DNA from: Streptomyces sp. OR43
GTDB taxonomy: Bacteria > Actinomycetota > Actinomycetes > Streptomycetales > Streptomycetaceae
Length of the DNA stretch: 62,413 nt
Direction of reading: 5' to 3'
Assembly (NCBI RefSeq): GCF_008042275.1
Contig: NZ_RDBK01000043.1
Location: 3,073,038-3,135,450 of the forward strand
Both the position numbers and the translations under genes were made by a program. This document shows, one piece after another, positions 7,355 through 16,309 of this stretch (positions are counted from its first letter, which is position 1; each line of letters starts with the position of its first letter). The notes under the pieces are model-generated. The model was not told the origin of the DNA. It made no database searches and was given only the letters and a program-made list of their open reading frames with translations.

Positions 7355-8422
7355 TCACAGCCGAACGGGACCCAGCGCCTCCTCCACCGCGCAGGCCATG
7401 GCGAGTAGCTGGGCGTCCGCGCCGCGCCGCGCCACCAGGTGGAGCCCGACCGGGCAGCCGTCCGGGGTGAATCCGGCGGGCACGCTCGCCGCCGGATGTC
7501 CGCTCAGGTTGAACGCCCAGGTCAGCGAGGTGGAGTAGAGCGCGCCCGGACCGTCGTGGCCGTGCGGGCGGTTGGGGGTGACGGGCGTGAGCAGCAGCGG
7601 CGTGGCGGCGAAGAAGGCGTCCAGTCTGCGGTCGTTCTCGCGCCGGATCGCGTCGGGGCGCGGCTCCGCCCGCCCGTCCCGTACGGCCTGCCACGTCGCC
7701 CCCGGGTCCAGCAGCGCGCAGCCGCCGTCCGCGAGCCGCACCACACCCGCGGCGACCAGCCGCCGTACCGCGTCCCGCACCACCGCCGCCACCTCCGGGT
7801 CGACGTCCGCGAACCCCAGGCCGGTGCTGTGAGCGGCGGTCAGGGGCAGTTCCGCGGCGGCCGGTTCGTAGCCGTCCAGGACGTGCGCCAGATACGTCCG
7901 CGCCTCCGCGGCCGTCCGGGTCAGGACCCCGGCGGAGGCGAGGCCGGACCGGTCGGGCGACGGCAGCAGTCCGTTGGTCGTTTTCAGCCCGAACACCCCG
8001 CACCACGCGGCCGGGATGCGCACCGATCCCGCCCCGTCGCTGCCGGTCGCCAGGGGCACCAGCCCCGCCGCGACCGCGACCGCCGAGCCCGCCGACGAGC
8101 CGCCCGGGGTCCGGTCCGGCCGCCACGGGTTGACGGTGCGCCCGTGGGCGCCGAGACCCCAGGTCTTCCAGTACGTGCCGGGGCCCGGTACGGACGTCGA
8201 GCCGACCGGGACGCCGCCCGCCGCGATCAGCCGCCGCGCGGCGTACGAACGGATGCCGGCCGGGCCCTTCACCGCGAACGGCAGCCCGGCCAGGGGCAGC
8301 CGGGCCGCCTCCGGCAGCCGGGCGAGCGCCTCGTCGCGCCACACGTCGAGGAACGCGCAGAGCCGCGGGTCCTCCCGCTCGATCGCGGCCAGCGTCTCGG
8401 AGACCTCCCGGAAAGCCGTCAT
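7355..8422 (-). CDS. Amidase-signature family hydrolase
   Basis: 355 aa from ATG at 8422. The Ser-cisSer-Lys triad of amidase-signature enzymes is visible: Lys52 in LPFAVKGPAG, the cis-Ser in TPGGSSAGSAVAVAAG (residues 105-120) and the nucleophilic Ser133 in SDGAGSVRIPAAW. The protein is shorter than typical 450-500 aa amidases, the region between the core and the C-terminal GHPAASVPAGFTPDG segment being reduced. It has no signal peptide, so it is cytoplasmic. It ends 23 nt from the convergent membrane-protein gene and begins 4 nt after the stop of the PBP gene, so it may be read from the rodA-pbp transcript. Substrate unknown. Confidence 0.88.
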   Translation of the reverse strand: MTAFREVSETLAAIEREDPRLCAFLDVWRDEALARLPEAARLPLAGLPFAVKGPAGIRSYAARRLIAAGGVPVGSTSVPGPGTYWKTWGLGAHGRTVNPWRPDRTPGGSSAGSAVAVAAGLVPLATGSDGAGSVRIPAAWCGVFGLKTTNGLLPSPDRSGLASAGVLTRTAAEARTYLAHVLDGYEPAAAELPLTAAHSTGLGFADVDPEVAAVVRDAVRRLVAAGVVRLADGGCALLDPGATWQAVRDGRAEPRPDAIRRENDRRLDAFFAATPLLLTPVTPNRPHGHDGPGALYSTSLTWAFNLSGHPAASVPAGFTPDGCPVGLHLVARRGADAQLLAMACAVEEALGPVRL

Positions 8423-8426
8423 CGGC

Positions 8427-9884
8427 TCAGTCTTCCAGGGCCGCTTCCATCACGGAACGGGCGATCGGCGCGGCGCTGCCGCCGCCGCTGATGTCGGCCC
8501 GGTCGGCGGAGGCGTCCTCGACGACCACGGCGACGGCGACCGCCGGCCGTCCGGAGTCCGCCGCCTGGGCCCAGGAGATGAACCAGGCGTAGGGCAGGCC
8601 GGAGTTGTCGATGCCGTGCTGGGCGGTGCCGGTCTTGCCTCCGACCGTCGCGCCGTCGATCGCCGCGTTGGTGCCGGTGCCGTCCCGCACCACGTCGATC
8701 ATCATCTGCCGCAGCCGCATCGCCGTCATCGGGTTCATCGCCCGGTGGTACGCACGCGATCCGGTGGTGCGGACGGTGGAGCCGCTGTGCGTGGTCGTAC
8801 GGTCCACCAGGTGCGGATACATGAGGTCGCCGCCGTTGGCCACGGCCGAGGCCACCATCGCCATCTGGAGCGGAGTGGCCGTCGTGTTGAACTGGCCGAT
8901 CGAGGACAGTGCCAGCTGGTCGTCGCTCATGTCCGTGTCGAAGTTGCTCTTCGCCACCCCGGAGGGGATCTTCAGCCCGGAGTCGTTGAAGCCGAACTTC
9001 CCGACCGCCTCCACCATGCCGTCCAGCCCGACCTCCACCCCGAGGTGCGCCATCACGGTGTTGCAGGAGACCCGGATCGCCTCGGCCAGCGACGCCCTCT
9101 CGCAGCCCCGGGCCTCGTTGGGCAGCGTGGTCGAGGTGCCCGGCAGGACGTAGGGGGAGGGGGTGTCGGTCTCGGCGTCCGGATCCGTGACGACCTCCGC
9201 GTCCAGTGCCGCGGCGGCCGTCACGATCTTGAACGTGGAGCCCGGCGGATACGTCTGCCGGATCGCCCGGTTGAGCATCGGCCGGCTCGTGGACGCGTTG
9301 AGCTCGCGCCAGGCGTCGGTGACGGACGAACCGGTGCCGGAGAGCCGCCCGGGGTCGTACGACGGCGTCGATACCAGGGCCAGGATCTTGCCGGTCGTCG
9401 GCTCGACGGCCGCGACCGCGCCCCGCCGGCCGCCGAGTCCCTCGTAGGCGGCGCGCTGCATCGAGTCCTTGATCGTGGTGACGACATCGCCGCCCGGCTG
9501 CCGGTCGCGGGTGATCTCGTTCCAGAACGGGAGCGGCGCGAGCATGGGGTCGGTGCCGGAGAGGACCTCGTCCTCGGCGTTCTCGATCAGCGTGGTGCCG
9601 TACGTCTGCGAGGCGTACCCCGTCACCGGCGCGTACAGCGGGCCGTCGCGGTAGGTGCGTTCGTACGCGAGCTGCTCGCCGGTGTCCTTCGAGCCGGTGA
9701 CGGACCGGCCGTCGACCAGGATGTTGCCGCGCGGCCGGTCGTAACGGTCGATGCTGGTACGGCGGTTGGCGGGGTTGTCGTCGAGGGTGTCGGCCTCGAA
9801 GACCTGGACGCGGGCGGCGTTCACCAGGAGTGCCACGAGCAGCAGCAGACAGAACGCGGCGGCGCGGCGGATGTAGCGGATCAT
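8427..9884 (-). CDS. Class B penicillin-binding protein (PBP2/PbpA-like transpeptidase)
   Basis: 485 aa from ATG at 9884. An N-terminal membrane anchor (residues ~9-25) is followed by a short dimerisation domain containing RGNILVDGR and a complete transpeptidase domain: Ser216-x-x-Lys (STFK), SCN at 273-275 and KTGT at 417-420. It cross-links peptidoglycan outside the membrane. The gene follows the SEDS polymerase gene by 34 nt, the usual SEDS glycosyltransferase plus bPBP transpeptidase pairing. Streptomyces have several such pairs; this one lacks the PP2C/PASTA-kinase neighbours of the main division-associated cluster, so I read it as an additional copy, perhaps used in growth stage or stress. 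Confidence 0.93.
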   Translation of the reverse strand: MIRYIRRAAAFCLLLLVALLVNAARVQVFEADTLDDNPANRRTSIDRYDRPRGNILVDGRSVTGSKDTGEQLAYERTYRDGPLYAPVTGYASQTYGTTLIENAEDEVLSGTDPMLAPLPFWNEITRDRQPGGDVVTTIKDSMQRAAYEGLGGRRGAVAAVEPTTGKILALVSTPSYDPGRLSGTGSSVTDAWRELNASTSRPMLNRAIRQTYPPGSTFKIVTAAAALDAEVVTDPDAETDTPSPYVLPGTSTTLPNEARGCERASLAEAIRVSCNTVMAHLGVEVGLDGMVEAVGKFGFNDSGLKIPSGVAKSNFDTDMSDDQLALSSIGQFNTTATPLQMAMVASAVANGGDLMYPHLVDRTTTHSGSTVRTTGSRAYHRAMNPMTAMRLRQMMIDVVRDGTGTNAAIDGATVGGKTGTAQHGIDNSGLPYAWFISWAQAADSGRPAVAVAVVVEDASADRADISGGGSAAPIARSVMEAALED

Positions 9885-9918
9885 GTCCGGGCCCCCAGGG
9901 CGGTCGGCGGATGCGGGA

Positions 9919-11298
9919 TCACCGTTCGTTCTCCGGGACCGGTGCGACGACGCCGGTCTCCACCTCGTCGGGGTGCGGTCTGCGGGCCACGTCGCTGACC
10001 CGGATCAGCAGCGCCACGATGATCCAGTTGGTGACGACCGACGAGCCGCCCTGCGCGAGGAACGGCATCGCCATACCGGTCAGCGGGATCAGCCCCATCA
10101 CGCCGCCCGCGATCACGAACACCTGGAGTGCCAGGATCGAGGCGAGTCCGATCGCCAGCAGCCGCCCGAACGCGTCGCGCAGGGCGAGCCCGGCCCGGTA
10201 GCCGCGCGCCACCAGCAGCGCGTACAGCATGAAGAGCGCGGTCAGCCCGGTCAGGCCGAGCTCCTCGCCGGCCGTCGCCAGGATGAAGTCGGACTTGGCG
10301 GCGAAGCCGATGAGGATGGAGTGGCCGAGTCCGAGACCGGTGCCGAGCATCCCGCCCGCGGCGAAGGCGAACAGCGACTGGGCGAGCTGCCCGGGGCCCC
10401 GGCCGGCGTCGATGGAGGCGAACGGGTCGAGCCAGTCCTGCACCCGGCTGTGCACATGCGGTTCGAAGGAGCCGACGGCGAACGCGCCGACGGCGGCCAG
10501 CAGCAGCCCGACCGCGATCCACCCGGTCCGGCCGGTCGCCACGTACAGCAGGATCACGAAGAGGCCGAAGAACAGCAGCGAGGTGCCCAGATCGCGTTCC
10601 AGGACCAGGACGCCGACGCTGATCAGCCAGATCGCCACGATCGGACCGAGCACCCGGCCGGTCGGGAGCTGGAGCTTCCAGATCCTGCGGCCGGTGTACG
10701 CGAGGGCGTTGTGGTTCGCCGCGAGGTAGGCGGCGAAGAACACGGCGAGCAGGATCTTGGCGAACTCGCCCGGCTGGAAGGAGAATCCGCCGACCCTGAT
10801 CCAGATCCTGGCGCCGTTCACCGCGGGGAAGAAGATCGGCACGATCATCAGGACGAGGGCGGCGGCGACCGAGAGGTACGCGTAGCGCTGGAGGACCCGG
10901 TGGTCGCGCAGGAACACCACCACCGCGATGAAGAACGCGACGCCGAGCGTGGACCAGATCAGCTGGGTGGGCGCCGCCTGGTCCTTCGGGGTCTCCAGGT
11001 CGAGCCGGTAGATCAGCACCAGGCCCATGCCGTTGAGCAGCACGGCGATGGGCAGCAGCAGCGGGTCGGCGTACGGGGCGCGGAAGCGGACGGCGAGATG
11101 GGCGAGGAGGGCGAGCAGCCCGAGTCCGCCGCCGTATCCGGCGACGTCGGGCGGGACCGCGTCGTCGTGGGCCAGACCGACGGCGGCGTAGCCGTAGACG
11201 GAGATGAGGACGGCCCCGATGAGGAGCGAGAGTTCTACGCCGCGCCGCTTGGGCAGGCGCAGCTCGGGCGGGGGTGCGTCCGCCGTCGTTGCGGTCAT
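9919..11298 (-). CDS. SEDS-family peptidoglycan polymerase (RodA/FtsW/SpoVE-like)
   Basis: 459 aa from ATG at 11298 (MTATTADAPP); a TTG at 11307 is possible but weaker. About ten membrane helices are visible. The SEDS signatures are NGARIWIRVGGFSFQPGEFAKI, the catalytic-loop Asp in LERDLGTSLLFFG, and the C-terminal GLIPLTGMAMPFLAQGGSS. It polymerises lipid II and is partnered with the transpeptidase encoded immediately downstream. The 155-bp upstream region contains a 12-bp direct repeat with a 22-bp period (11339-11372), which may place the pair under a dedicated regulator. Confidence 0.93.
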   Translation of the reverse strand: MTATTADAPPPELRLPKRRGVELSLLIGAVLISVYGYAAVGLAHDDAVPPDVAGYGGGLGLLALLAHLAVRFRAPYADPLLLPIAVLLNGMGLVLIYRLDLETPKDQAAPTQLIWSTLGVAFFIAVVVFLRDHRVLQRYAYLSVAAALVLMIVPIFFPAVNGARIWIRVGGFSFQPGEFAKILLAVFFAAYLAANHNALAYTGRRIWKLQLPTGRVLGPIVAIWLISVGVLVLERDLGTSLLFFGLFVILLYVATGRTGWIAVGLLLAAVGAFAVGSFEPHVHSRVQDWLDPFASIDAGRGPGQLAQSLFAFAAGGMLGTGLGLGHSILIGFAAKSDFILATAGEELGLTGLTALFMLYALLVARGYRAGLALRDAFGRLLAIGLASILALQVFVIAGGVMGLIPLTGMAMPFLAQGGSSVVTNWIIVALLIRVSDVARRPHPDEVETGVVAPVPENER

Positions 11299-11338
11299 GC
11301 CACGCAACGTAGCAAGAGGTGGGTGTTATTTCCCTTAT

Positions 11339-11372
11339 GTCCTTACGGAAGGTCTGTGGGGTCCTTACGGAA
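11339..11372. promoter_or_regulatory. Tandem 12-bp direct repeat upstream of the SEDS-PBP pair
   Basis: GTCCTTACGGAA occurs at 11339-11350 and again at 11361-11372, a 22-bp period (two helical turns) ending 41 nt from the rodA-like start. Read on the coding strand the unit is TTCCGTAAGGAC. A weaker third copy (GGGACGGAAGG) lies at ~11386. Spacing on one DNA face is what dimeric response regulators use, so this is a candidate activator or repressor site. Confidence 0.5.
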
Positions 11373-11453
11373 AGTGCGGGGGGTCGGGACGGAAGGCGCG
11401 GGGGCCGGGTGCCGTTCCGCCGTCAGGCGCGGGGGCCTGGTGCCGTCCGGCCG

Positions 11454-12800
11454 TCAGGTGCCGGCGGAGGAGCGCGGCGGGGCCTCGTCGCCGTCGTCCA
11501 GGCCTACGTACTCCGGCAGCGTCAGCCGGGCCAGCGCTCCACCGTCCGGCGCGTTCTCCAGGACCAGCTCGGCGCCCATCACCTCCGCCTGCCCGACGGC
11601 GATGGTCAGACCCAGGCCGTGGCCCTTGGTGTCGCCCTCCGTGCGGAAGCGCTGTGGGCCGCCCGCGATCAGATAGTCCGGGAAGCCCGCGCCGTGGTCG
11701 CGTACGGTCACCACCGGCCCGTCGACCGTCAGCACCACCGGCGGGCGGCCGTGCCGGTGCGCGTTGCCGATCAGATTGCCGAGCACCCGCTCCAGGCGCC
11801 GCCGGTCCGTCTCGACCCGCACCGGCGGTCCGTCCCCGACGACCCTGACCTCGGTGCCGCCGCCCGAGCCGCGCGCCACCCGCTCGGCGAGCGGCGCCAG
11901 TTCGTGCACATCGAGGTCGACGTGTTCGGTACGGGCGTCGAGCCGGGAGATCTCCAGCAGGTCCTCCGTCAGCGCGCGCAGCGCCCGGACCCGGTCCCGC
12001 ACCAGCTCCGAAGGGCGGCCCGGCGGCAGCAGCTCGGCGGCGGCCGACAGACCGGTCAGCGGGGTGCGCAGCTCGTGGGCGACATCGGCGGTGAAGCGCT
12101 GCTCGGCCACGAGCTTGCGCTGGAGCGTCGAGGCCATGGTGTCCAGCGCCCCGGCGACGATCGCGACCTCGTCCGGCCGGCGCGAGGGGTCGGCCGTGCG
12201 CGGGTCGTTGACCCGGGCGTCCAGATCGCCCGCGCCGATCCGCCGGGCCACCTGCGCGGTCTGGTGCAACCGCCGGGTGACCCGGGTGACGGAGAACGCG
12301 CCGACGAGCAGGGTGGCGCCGATCGCCAACAACGAGGAGCCGATGATGGCACCGTCCAGGCCGTTGATCGTGCGGGCGCTCTGGCTGTAGTCGACCTGCG
12401 TCGCCAGGGCGTGCCCGTCCGCCGGGGCGGCCGCCCACATCGTGGGGCGGCCGAGATGGTCGGCGACCATGGTGCCCCGTTTCCCATCCTTGACCGCCAG
12501 GGCGCGCAACGACGCGGGCAGCCCCGGCGGGTCGAGCCCGGAACGCGGCGGCAGCGCCCCGCCCCTCTCGTAGGCGGCGGTGGCGGTCTCCAGCCGGGCG
12601 AGCGCCTTCTCCCGGGCGTGGCCGACCGTCTGCCGGGTGACCGCGGTGTGCACCAGCACGCCCAGCAGGGCGGCGAGGACGCAGCACATCACAGTGATGA
12701 AGACGGCGGACTTCCAGGTCAGCGTCGCGGTCCAGGCGGGCAGCCGCGGCCGCCGCCCGGGACGGCGGACCCGGCTCGCGCCCGTCCGCCGGCCTCTCAC
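11454..12800 (-). CDS. Sensor histidine kinase (CseC-like), no adjacent response regulator
   Basis: 448 aa from GTG at 12800, overlapping the lipoprotein stop by 4 nt. Two membrane helices (~31-52 and ~150-172) flank an ~95-residue extracytoplasmic sensor domain. A HAMP segment (TRRLHQTAQVARRIGAGDLD) follows, then the HisKA box with phosphorylated His242 (DVAHELRTPLTGL) and an HATPase domain with NLIGNAHRHGRPP, RDHGAGFPDY and GHGLGLTIAVG. The N box reads NLIGNAHRHG. Its arrangement with an upstream lipoprotein matches cseA-cseC of the sigma-E envelope-stress system, but the response regulator that normally sits between them is absent. It should act on a regulator encoded elsewhere. Confidence 0.88.
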   Translation of the reverse strand: MRGRRTGASRVRRPGRRPRLPAWTATLTWKSAVFITVMCCVLAALLGVLVHTAVTRQTVGHAREKALARLETATAAYERGGALPPRSGLDPPGLPASLRALAVKDGKRGTMVADHLGRPTMWAAAPADGHALATQVDYSQSARTINGLDGAIIGSSLLAIGATLLVGAFSVTRVTRRLHQTAQVARRIGAGDLDARVNDPRTADPSRRPDEVAIVAGALDTMASTLQRKLVAEQRFTADVAHELRTPLTGLSAAAELLPPGRPSELVRDRVRALRALTEDLLEISRLDARTEHVDLDVHELAPLAERVARGSGGGTEVRVVGDGPPVRVETDRRRLERVLGNLIGNAHRHGRPPVVLTVDGPVVTVRDHGAGFPDYLIAGGPQRFRTEGDTKGHGLGLTIAVGQAEVMGAELVLENAPDGGALARLTLPEYVGLDDGDEAPPRSSAGT

Positions 12801-13600
12801 CGGCGCTCCGCGGTCACGGCCGGCGAGGGCGCCGGAGTGGGTGCGGCCGTGCCGGGGGCCGGGGTCGCGTCGGCGGTCGGCGGGGTGGACAGCCGGGCGC
12901 TCGGGGTGCGGCGCCGGTCCGGACCGGTGCGCGGGGCCGTCCGCAGGATCTCCTCCTGGGTCGGCAGCATGGCGCGCTGCTGGTCGTCCCAGGACCAGGC
13001 CGTGCGGTACTCGTACCCGGTGATGGCGGAAGGAGCCCGCATGACCAGGGTCCGGCCCGCCAGCTCCACGCTGATCACGGCGTCCGAGGTCGACATGATC
13101 CGGGTGAGCCCGCTCGGCTCCGGCATGTAGACGCGTACGGAGAGCTGCCGGGCGGCCAGCTGGATGCCGAGGATCATCTCGTCCCGGCCGTCGCCCGTCA
13201 GATCGCGGTAGTACGGCTTCAGCACCGGGCAGGAGGCGGGCGCGGTCGGGCAGGCGTTGATCCGCCGTACGGCCGCGTCCGGGAGCGCGTCCGTGCCGCT
13301 GGAGCGGTCAGGCCGGGCGTTCAGCCCCGCCCGCACCACCGCCACCGGGTCCAGCCGGCGCACGTCGCCGCCCGGGACGGTGATCCCGGGGATATGGGCG
13401 GTCTCGCCCTCGCCGTAGTCGTACGGTGCGGCGGAGGCGGGCGGCAGTTCCGGCCAGAGGCGGGCGGGGCCGATGGCCGCCGGAGGCCGTCCGGCGCTCT
13501 TCAGCTCGCCGCCGGTGCCGCAGCCGGCCAGCAGGACGGCGCCCGTGAGCACCGCGACGGCGGCAGCCGTGCCTCGCCCCGTCCGATGCTGCGGACGCAT
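12797..13600 (-). CDS. Lipoprotein (CseA-like)
   Basis: 267 aa from ATG at 13600, preceded by a clear GGGAGGAAG ribosome site. A lipoprotein signal with lipobox LLAGC puts the lipidated Cys at residue 27. The exported domain contains a conserved-looking core (LKPYYRDLTGDGRDEMILGIQL and ISVELAGRTLVMRAPS), and the C-terminus is a Pro/Thr/Ala-rich tail. In the sigma-E system CseA restrains signalling through CseC; the translational coupling to the kinase gene here supports an equivalent accessory role. An element TTCCGAATAAGG upstream (~13666-13682) resembles the repeats in front of rodA. Confidence 0.8.
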   Translation of the reverse strand: MRPQHRTGRGTAAAVAVLTGAVLLAGCGTGGELKSAGRPPAAIGPARLWPELPPASAAPYDYGEGETAHIPGITVPGGDVRRLDPVAVVRAGLNARPDRSSGTDALPDAAVRRINACPTAPASCPVLKPYYRDLTGDGRDEMILGIQLAARQLSVRVYMPEPSGLTRIMSTSDAVISVELAGRTLVMRAPSAITGYEYRTAWSWDDQQRAMLPTQEEILRTAPRTGPDRRRTPSARLSTPPTADATPAPGTAAPTPAPSPAVTAERR

Positions 13601-13697
13601 GTCTTCCTCCCGTTCGGACGGCCGGACCGGGTCACGCGTGATCGCGCACGGTCCCGGCTCCGTAGACCTTATTCGGAAGGAAGTCCTCTATGCGTAT

Positions 13698-14033
13698 TTA
13701 CTGCTGATAGGGGTTCTGGCCCTGCGTCTGGCCGTGCGAGCCCGGAGCGTGACCCGGCTGCTGCGGAGACTGGCCGAAGGGGTTACCGCCCTGCGCGGCC
13801 ACGTGCTGGGCCAGCAGCTGATCGGCCTGCTCCTTGGGGATCTGCTGCTCCCCGCCGCAGAACGTGCACTGAGTCGCGTACTTCGTCGAGAAGGGGAACA
13901 GCGGCACGAAGAACAGCGTGAACTTCGTCACCCGCTTGCGCAGCGTGTGCGCCGCCGGGTTCCCGCACCAGCCGCAGACCAGCGTCAGGATCGCCAGTTG
14001 GTAGAGATAGCCTCGCGTACCGAAGATGATCAT
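13698..14033 (-). CDS. Zinc-ribbon domain protein
   Basis: 111 aa from ATG at 14033, overlapping the HEAT-repeat gene stop by 4 nt (ATGA). Two CxxC knuckles, CGWCGNPAAH and CTFCGGEQQ, separated by a hydrophobic stretch (VTKFTLFFVPLFPFSTKY), form a zinc ribbon with an embedded membrane-like segment. The C-terminus is Gln/Gly/Pro-rich and disordered. The family is widespread in Streptomyces and uncharacterised. Translational coupling to the HEAT-repeat protein suggests the two work together. Confidence 0.8.
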   Translation of the reverse strand: MIIFGTRGYLYQLAILTLVCGWCGNPAAHTLRKRVTKFTLFFVPLFPFSTKYATQCTFCGGEQQIPKEQADQLLAQHVAAQGGNPFGQSPQQPGHAPGSHGQTQGQNPYQQ

Positions 14034-16162
14034 GTCGTGGGTTCCTTCCCCGAATTCCCCAGGAGCGCCCGGCGGCAGAGCGCCAGCAGCTTTTCGTCCT
14101 CGTACGTGTCATGGCTGCCGTACCCGCCGTCCATCGCGTTGTGACGGCGTACGGAGGCGAGTTCGGCGCGCAGCACGTGCGCCGCCTCCGACCCTGCACC
14201 AGCGGCCCCCGCCCGCGCCAGGCATTCGGCCACCCGAACCCGGACATGACGGTTCTGCTCCCAGGCCGCGAGGAGTACCGGAACGGACTCCTCGGCCCGG
14301 CCGGAAACCTCCCACAGAGCGATCGCCGCGTCCACCCGCAGCCACAGCTCCTCGTGCCGCAGCAGCGCCCGCAGCCGCGGCGCGGTCACCGCCGCGTGCG
14401 CGCCGAGCCGGCCCAGCGCGCTCGCCGCCGCCCGCCGCTCGCCCGCGTGATCCGCCTGAAGCCCCTCGATCAGGACCGGCAGCGCCGCCCCCGCGTCCCC
14501 GTCGACGGCCCAGAGCGCCTCGGCCGCCTCCGTGGCCCCCGCCGTCCCGGCGCGCCGGATCAGCGCCCGCAGCTCCGGGACCGCGCACTGCGCCGCGGGC
14601 CCGAACGAGCCGAGCGCCCGCAGCGCCGCCGTACGCAGCCACTCGCCCCGGTACTCCGGCGCCCCGCGCAGGATCCGCAGCACCTCGGGCGCCGCCTCGC
14701 CCGCCCGGAGCGCGGTCAGCCCGGCCAGCAGCGGGCTCGCCCGGTCGTACGCCTCCTCGTCCAGCCCGACCTCGCCCAGCCGGCGCCGCAGCACACCGGC
14801 CAGCGGCGCGGCCGCCGGCCCCAGATACCCGATGGCGAACCCCACGTCGTGCGGCACCTCGGGCCGCTCCAGCGCCGCCGCCAGCGCCGGTACCGCGCGC
14901 GCGTCGCCCAGCCGGGCCAGGGCCTTCACCGCGCTGCCGAGCCCCGGCGGCCCGCTCGCCCACTCCCTCACCCAGGCACCCGGATCGGCAGCCACGCGGG
15001 CCGCCAGCGCGTCGCCCGCGGGTGCGGCCAGGCCGAAGAGCTCCTCCAGGACGTGCGAGGCGGCCTCGGCCAGTTTCGGCTCGTCCGAGACCAGCTGATC
15101 GCCCACGAGCCGCACGAGCTCCCCGTAGGAACCGCGCCAGGCCCTGATCAGTCCGCTGCTCATCCGGACCGCGTCGATGCGCTGCCCCGGGTCGGGGCTG
15201 CACAGCTGATCGGTCAGCAGCGCCGTCCGCTCGGCGACCCGGTCGTCGAGACCGACGTGCAGCGTGCGCAGCAGAGCGGCCGTCCAGGGCGCCGCGCGAC
15301 CTGCCCCGTCCTCGGCCGTCGGCGCCCGCAACTGCCCGACCAGGGTCATCGGCGCGGCCTCGGCGCAGCCGGGCTCCGCCGGTGCCCCGAGGACCCGGGA
15401 CCCCGCCTCGGAGACCTCCGCCGCCCCGGGGGCCGAGCGCATCTGCCGCAGCAGACCCGCCACCACCCGCACCACATCGCCCGGCAGCGCATCGGGCGCG
15501 CATCGCGCCAGCTGGGCCAGGGCCGCCAGCCGCAGCCCCGGCGGGTTCGCCTCGGCGGCCAGCCGGCTCAGCCAGTCGGCGATCCGGCCGGCCAGCGGTC
15601 CATGGCGCAGCGCGACCCGGCCCGCGGCCTCGACCAGGGCGAGCCGCACCTCGTCGTCCGGTTCGATCGGCAGCCGCTCGCACAGCAGGGCCAGGACCCG
15701 GGCCGGACTGCCGTGCAGCGTGGCCAGCGCCAGCGGGGCGGAGACCCGCACCCCCGGATCCTCGTCGGCCATCAGGGCGAAGAAGACCCCGGCGCCCGCG
15801 CTGACGGCCGCCGCCGCCATCGCGTAGTTCGCCGCGCCCTCCGCGTCGTCCTCGGCCTCGGCCTCGCCGATGTCCTCCTCGTCGATGTCGATGCCGCCGA
15901 TGCTGGTCAGCAGCTCGACGATGCCCCCGCGGTCCGGGACCAGCGGATCGACGACCAGCTCGAAGAGAAACGGGATGCAGGCGAGCGTGCAGGCGTAGAC
16001 GTCGCCCTGGTGGTGGACCGCCCCGTACATGCCGTCCAGCGCGGCCTCGCGCTCCGACGGGTCGGCGGACGCCAGGCCGCGGAGCAGGGCCGGCACGTCG
16101 TCGGCAGGCCCGTAGGCATGCTCCATCGAGGCCCAGTCGACCTCGTCGATCCCCGCGAACAC
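14030..16162 (-). CDS. HEAT-repeat protein
   Basis: 710 aa. I choose GTG at 16162 (MFAGIDEVDWASMEHAYG) because GGGGAGG lies 7 nt upstream; a longer in-frame reading to 16219 lacks such a site. The protein is a chain of ~35-40-residue helical pairs of HEAT type, e.g. LALVEAAGRVALRHG, LRLAALAQLARCAPDAL, VPALAAALERPEVPHDVGF, RAAASALGRLGAHAAV and LRVDAAIALWEVSG. Such solenoids are protein-protein scaffolds. No catalytic domain is visible. It is coupled to the zinc-ribbon gene. Confidence 0.83.
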   Translation of the reverse strand: MFAGIDEVDWASMEHAYGPADDVPALLRGLASADPSEREAALDGMYGAVHHQGDVYACTLACIPFLFELVVDPLVPDRGGIVELLTSIGGIDIDEEDIGEAEAEDDAEGAANYAMAAAAVSAGAGVFFALMADEDPGVRVSAPLALATLHGSPARVLALLCERLPIEPDDEVRLALVEAAGRVALRHGPLAGRIADWLSRLAAEANPPGLRLAALAQLARCAPDALPGDVVRVVAGLLRQMRSAPGAAEVSEAGSRVLGAPAEPGCAEAAPMTLVGQLRAPTAEDGAGRAAPWTAALLRTLHVGLDDRVAERTALLTDQLCSPDPGQRIDAVRMSSGLIRAWRGSYGELVRLVGDQLVSDEPKLAEAASHVLEELFGLAAPAGDALAARVAADPGAWVREWASGPPGLGSAVKALARLGDARAVPALAAALERPEVPHDVGFAIGYLGPAAAPLAGVLRRRLGEVGLDEEAYDRASPLLAGLTALRAGEAAPEVLRILRGAPEYRGEWLRTAALRALGSFGPAAQCAVPELRALIRRAGTAGATEAAEALWAVDGDAGAALPVLIEGLQADHAGERRAAASALGRLGAHAAVTAPRLRALLRHEELWLRVDAAIALWEVSGRAEESVPVLLAAWEQNRHVRVRVAECLARAGAAGAGSEAAHVLRAELASVRRHNAMDGGYGSHDTYEDEKLLALCRRALLGNSGKEPTT

Positions 16163-16309
16163 GCCATCGCCTCCCCACGGTTTCCCACGAAGCAGTGTCT
16201 TGCGCAGAGTGTGCACCACCGCTCGGACAATCCACCCGCCCCATGCCGCCTTTTGCTCTTGAACATGACAACACCTGCACCGATGCGGTATGTCCCGGCC
16301 ACCGGACCC

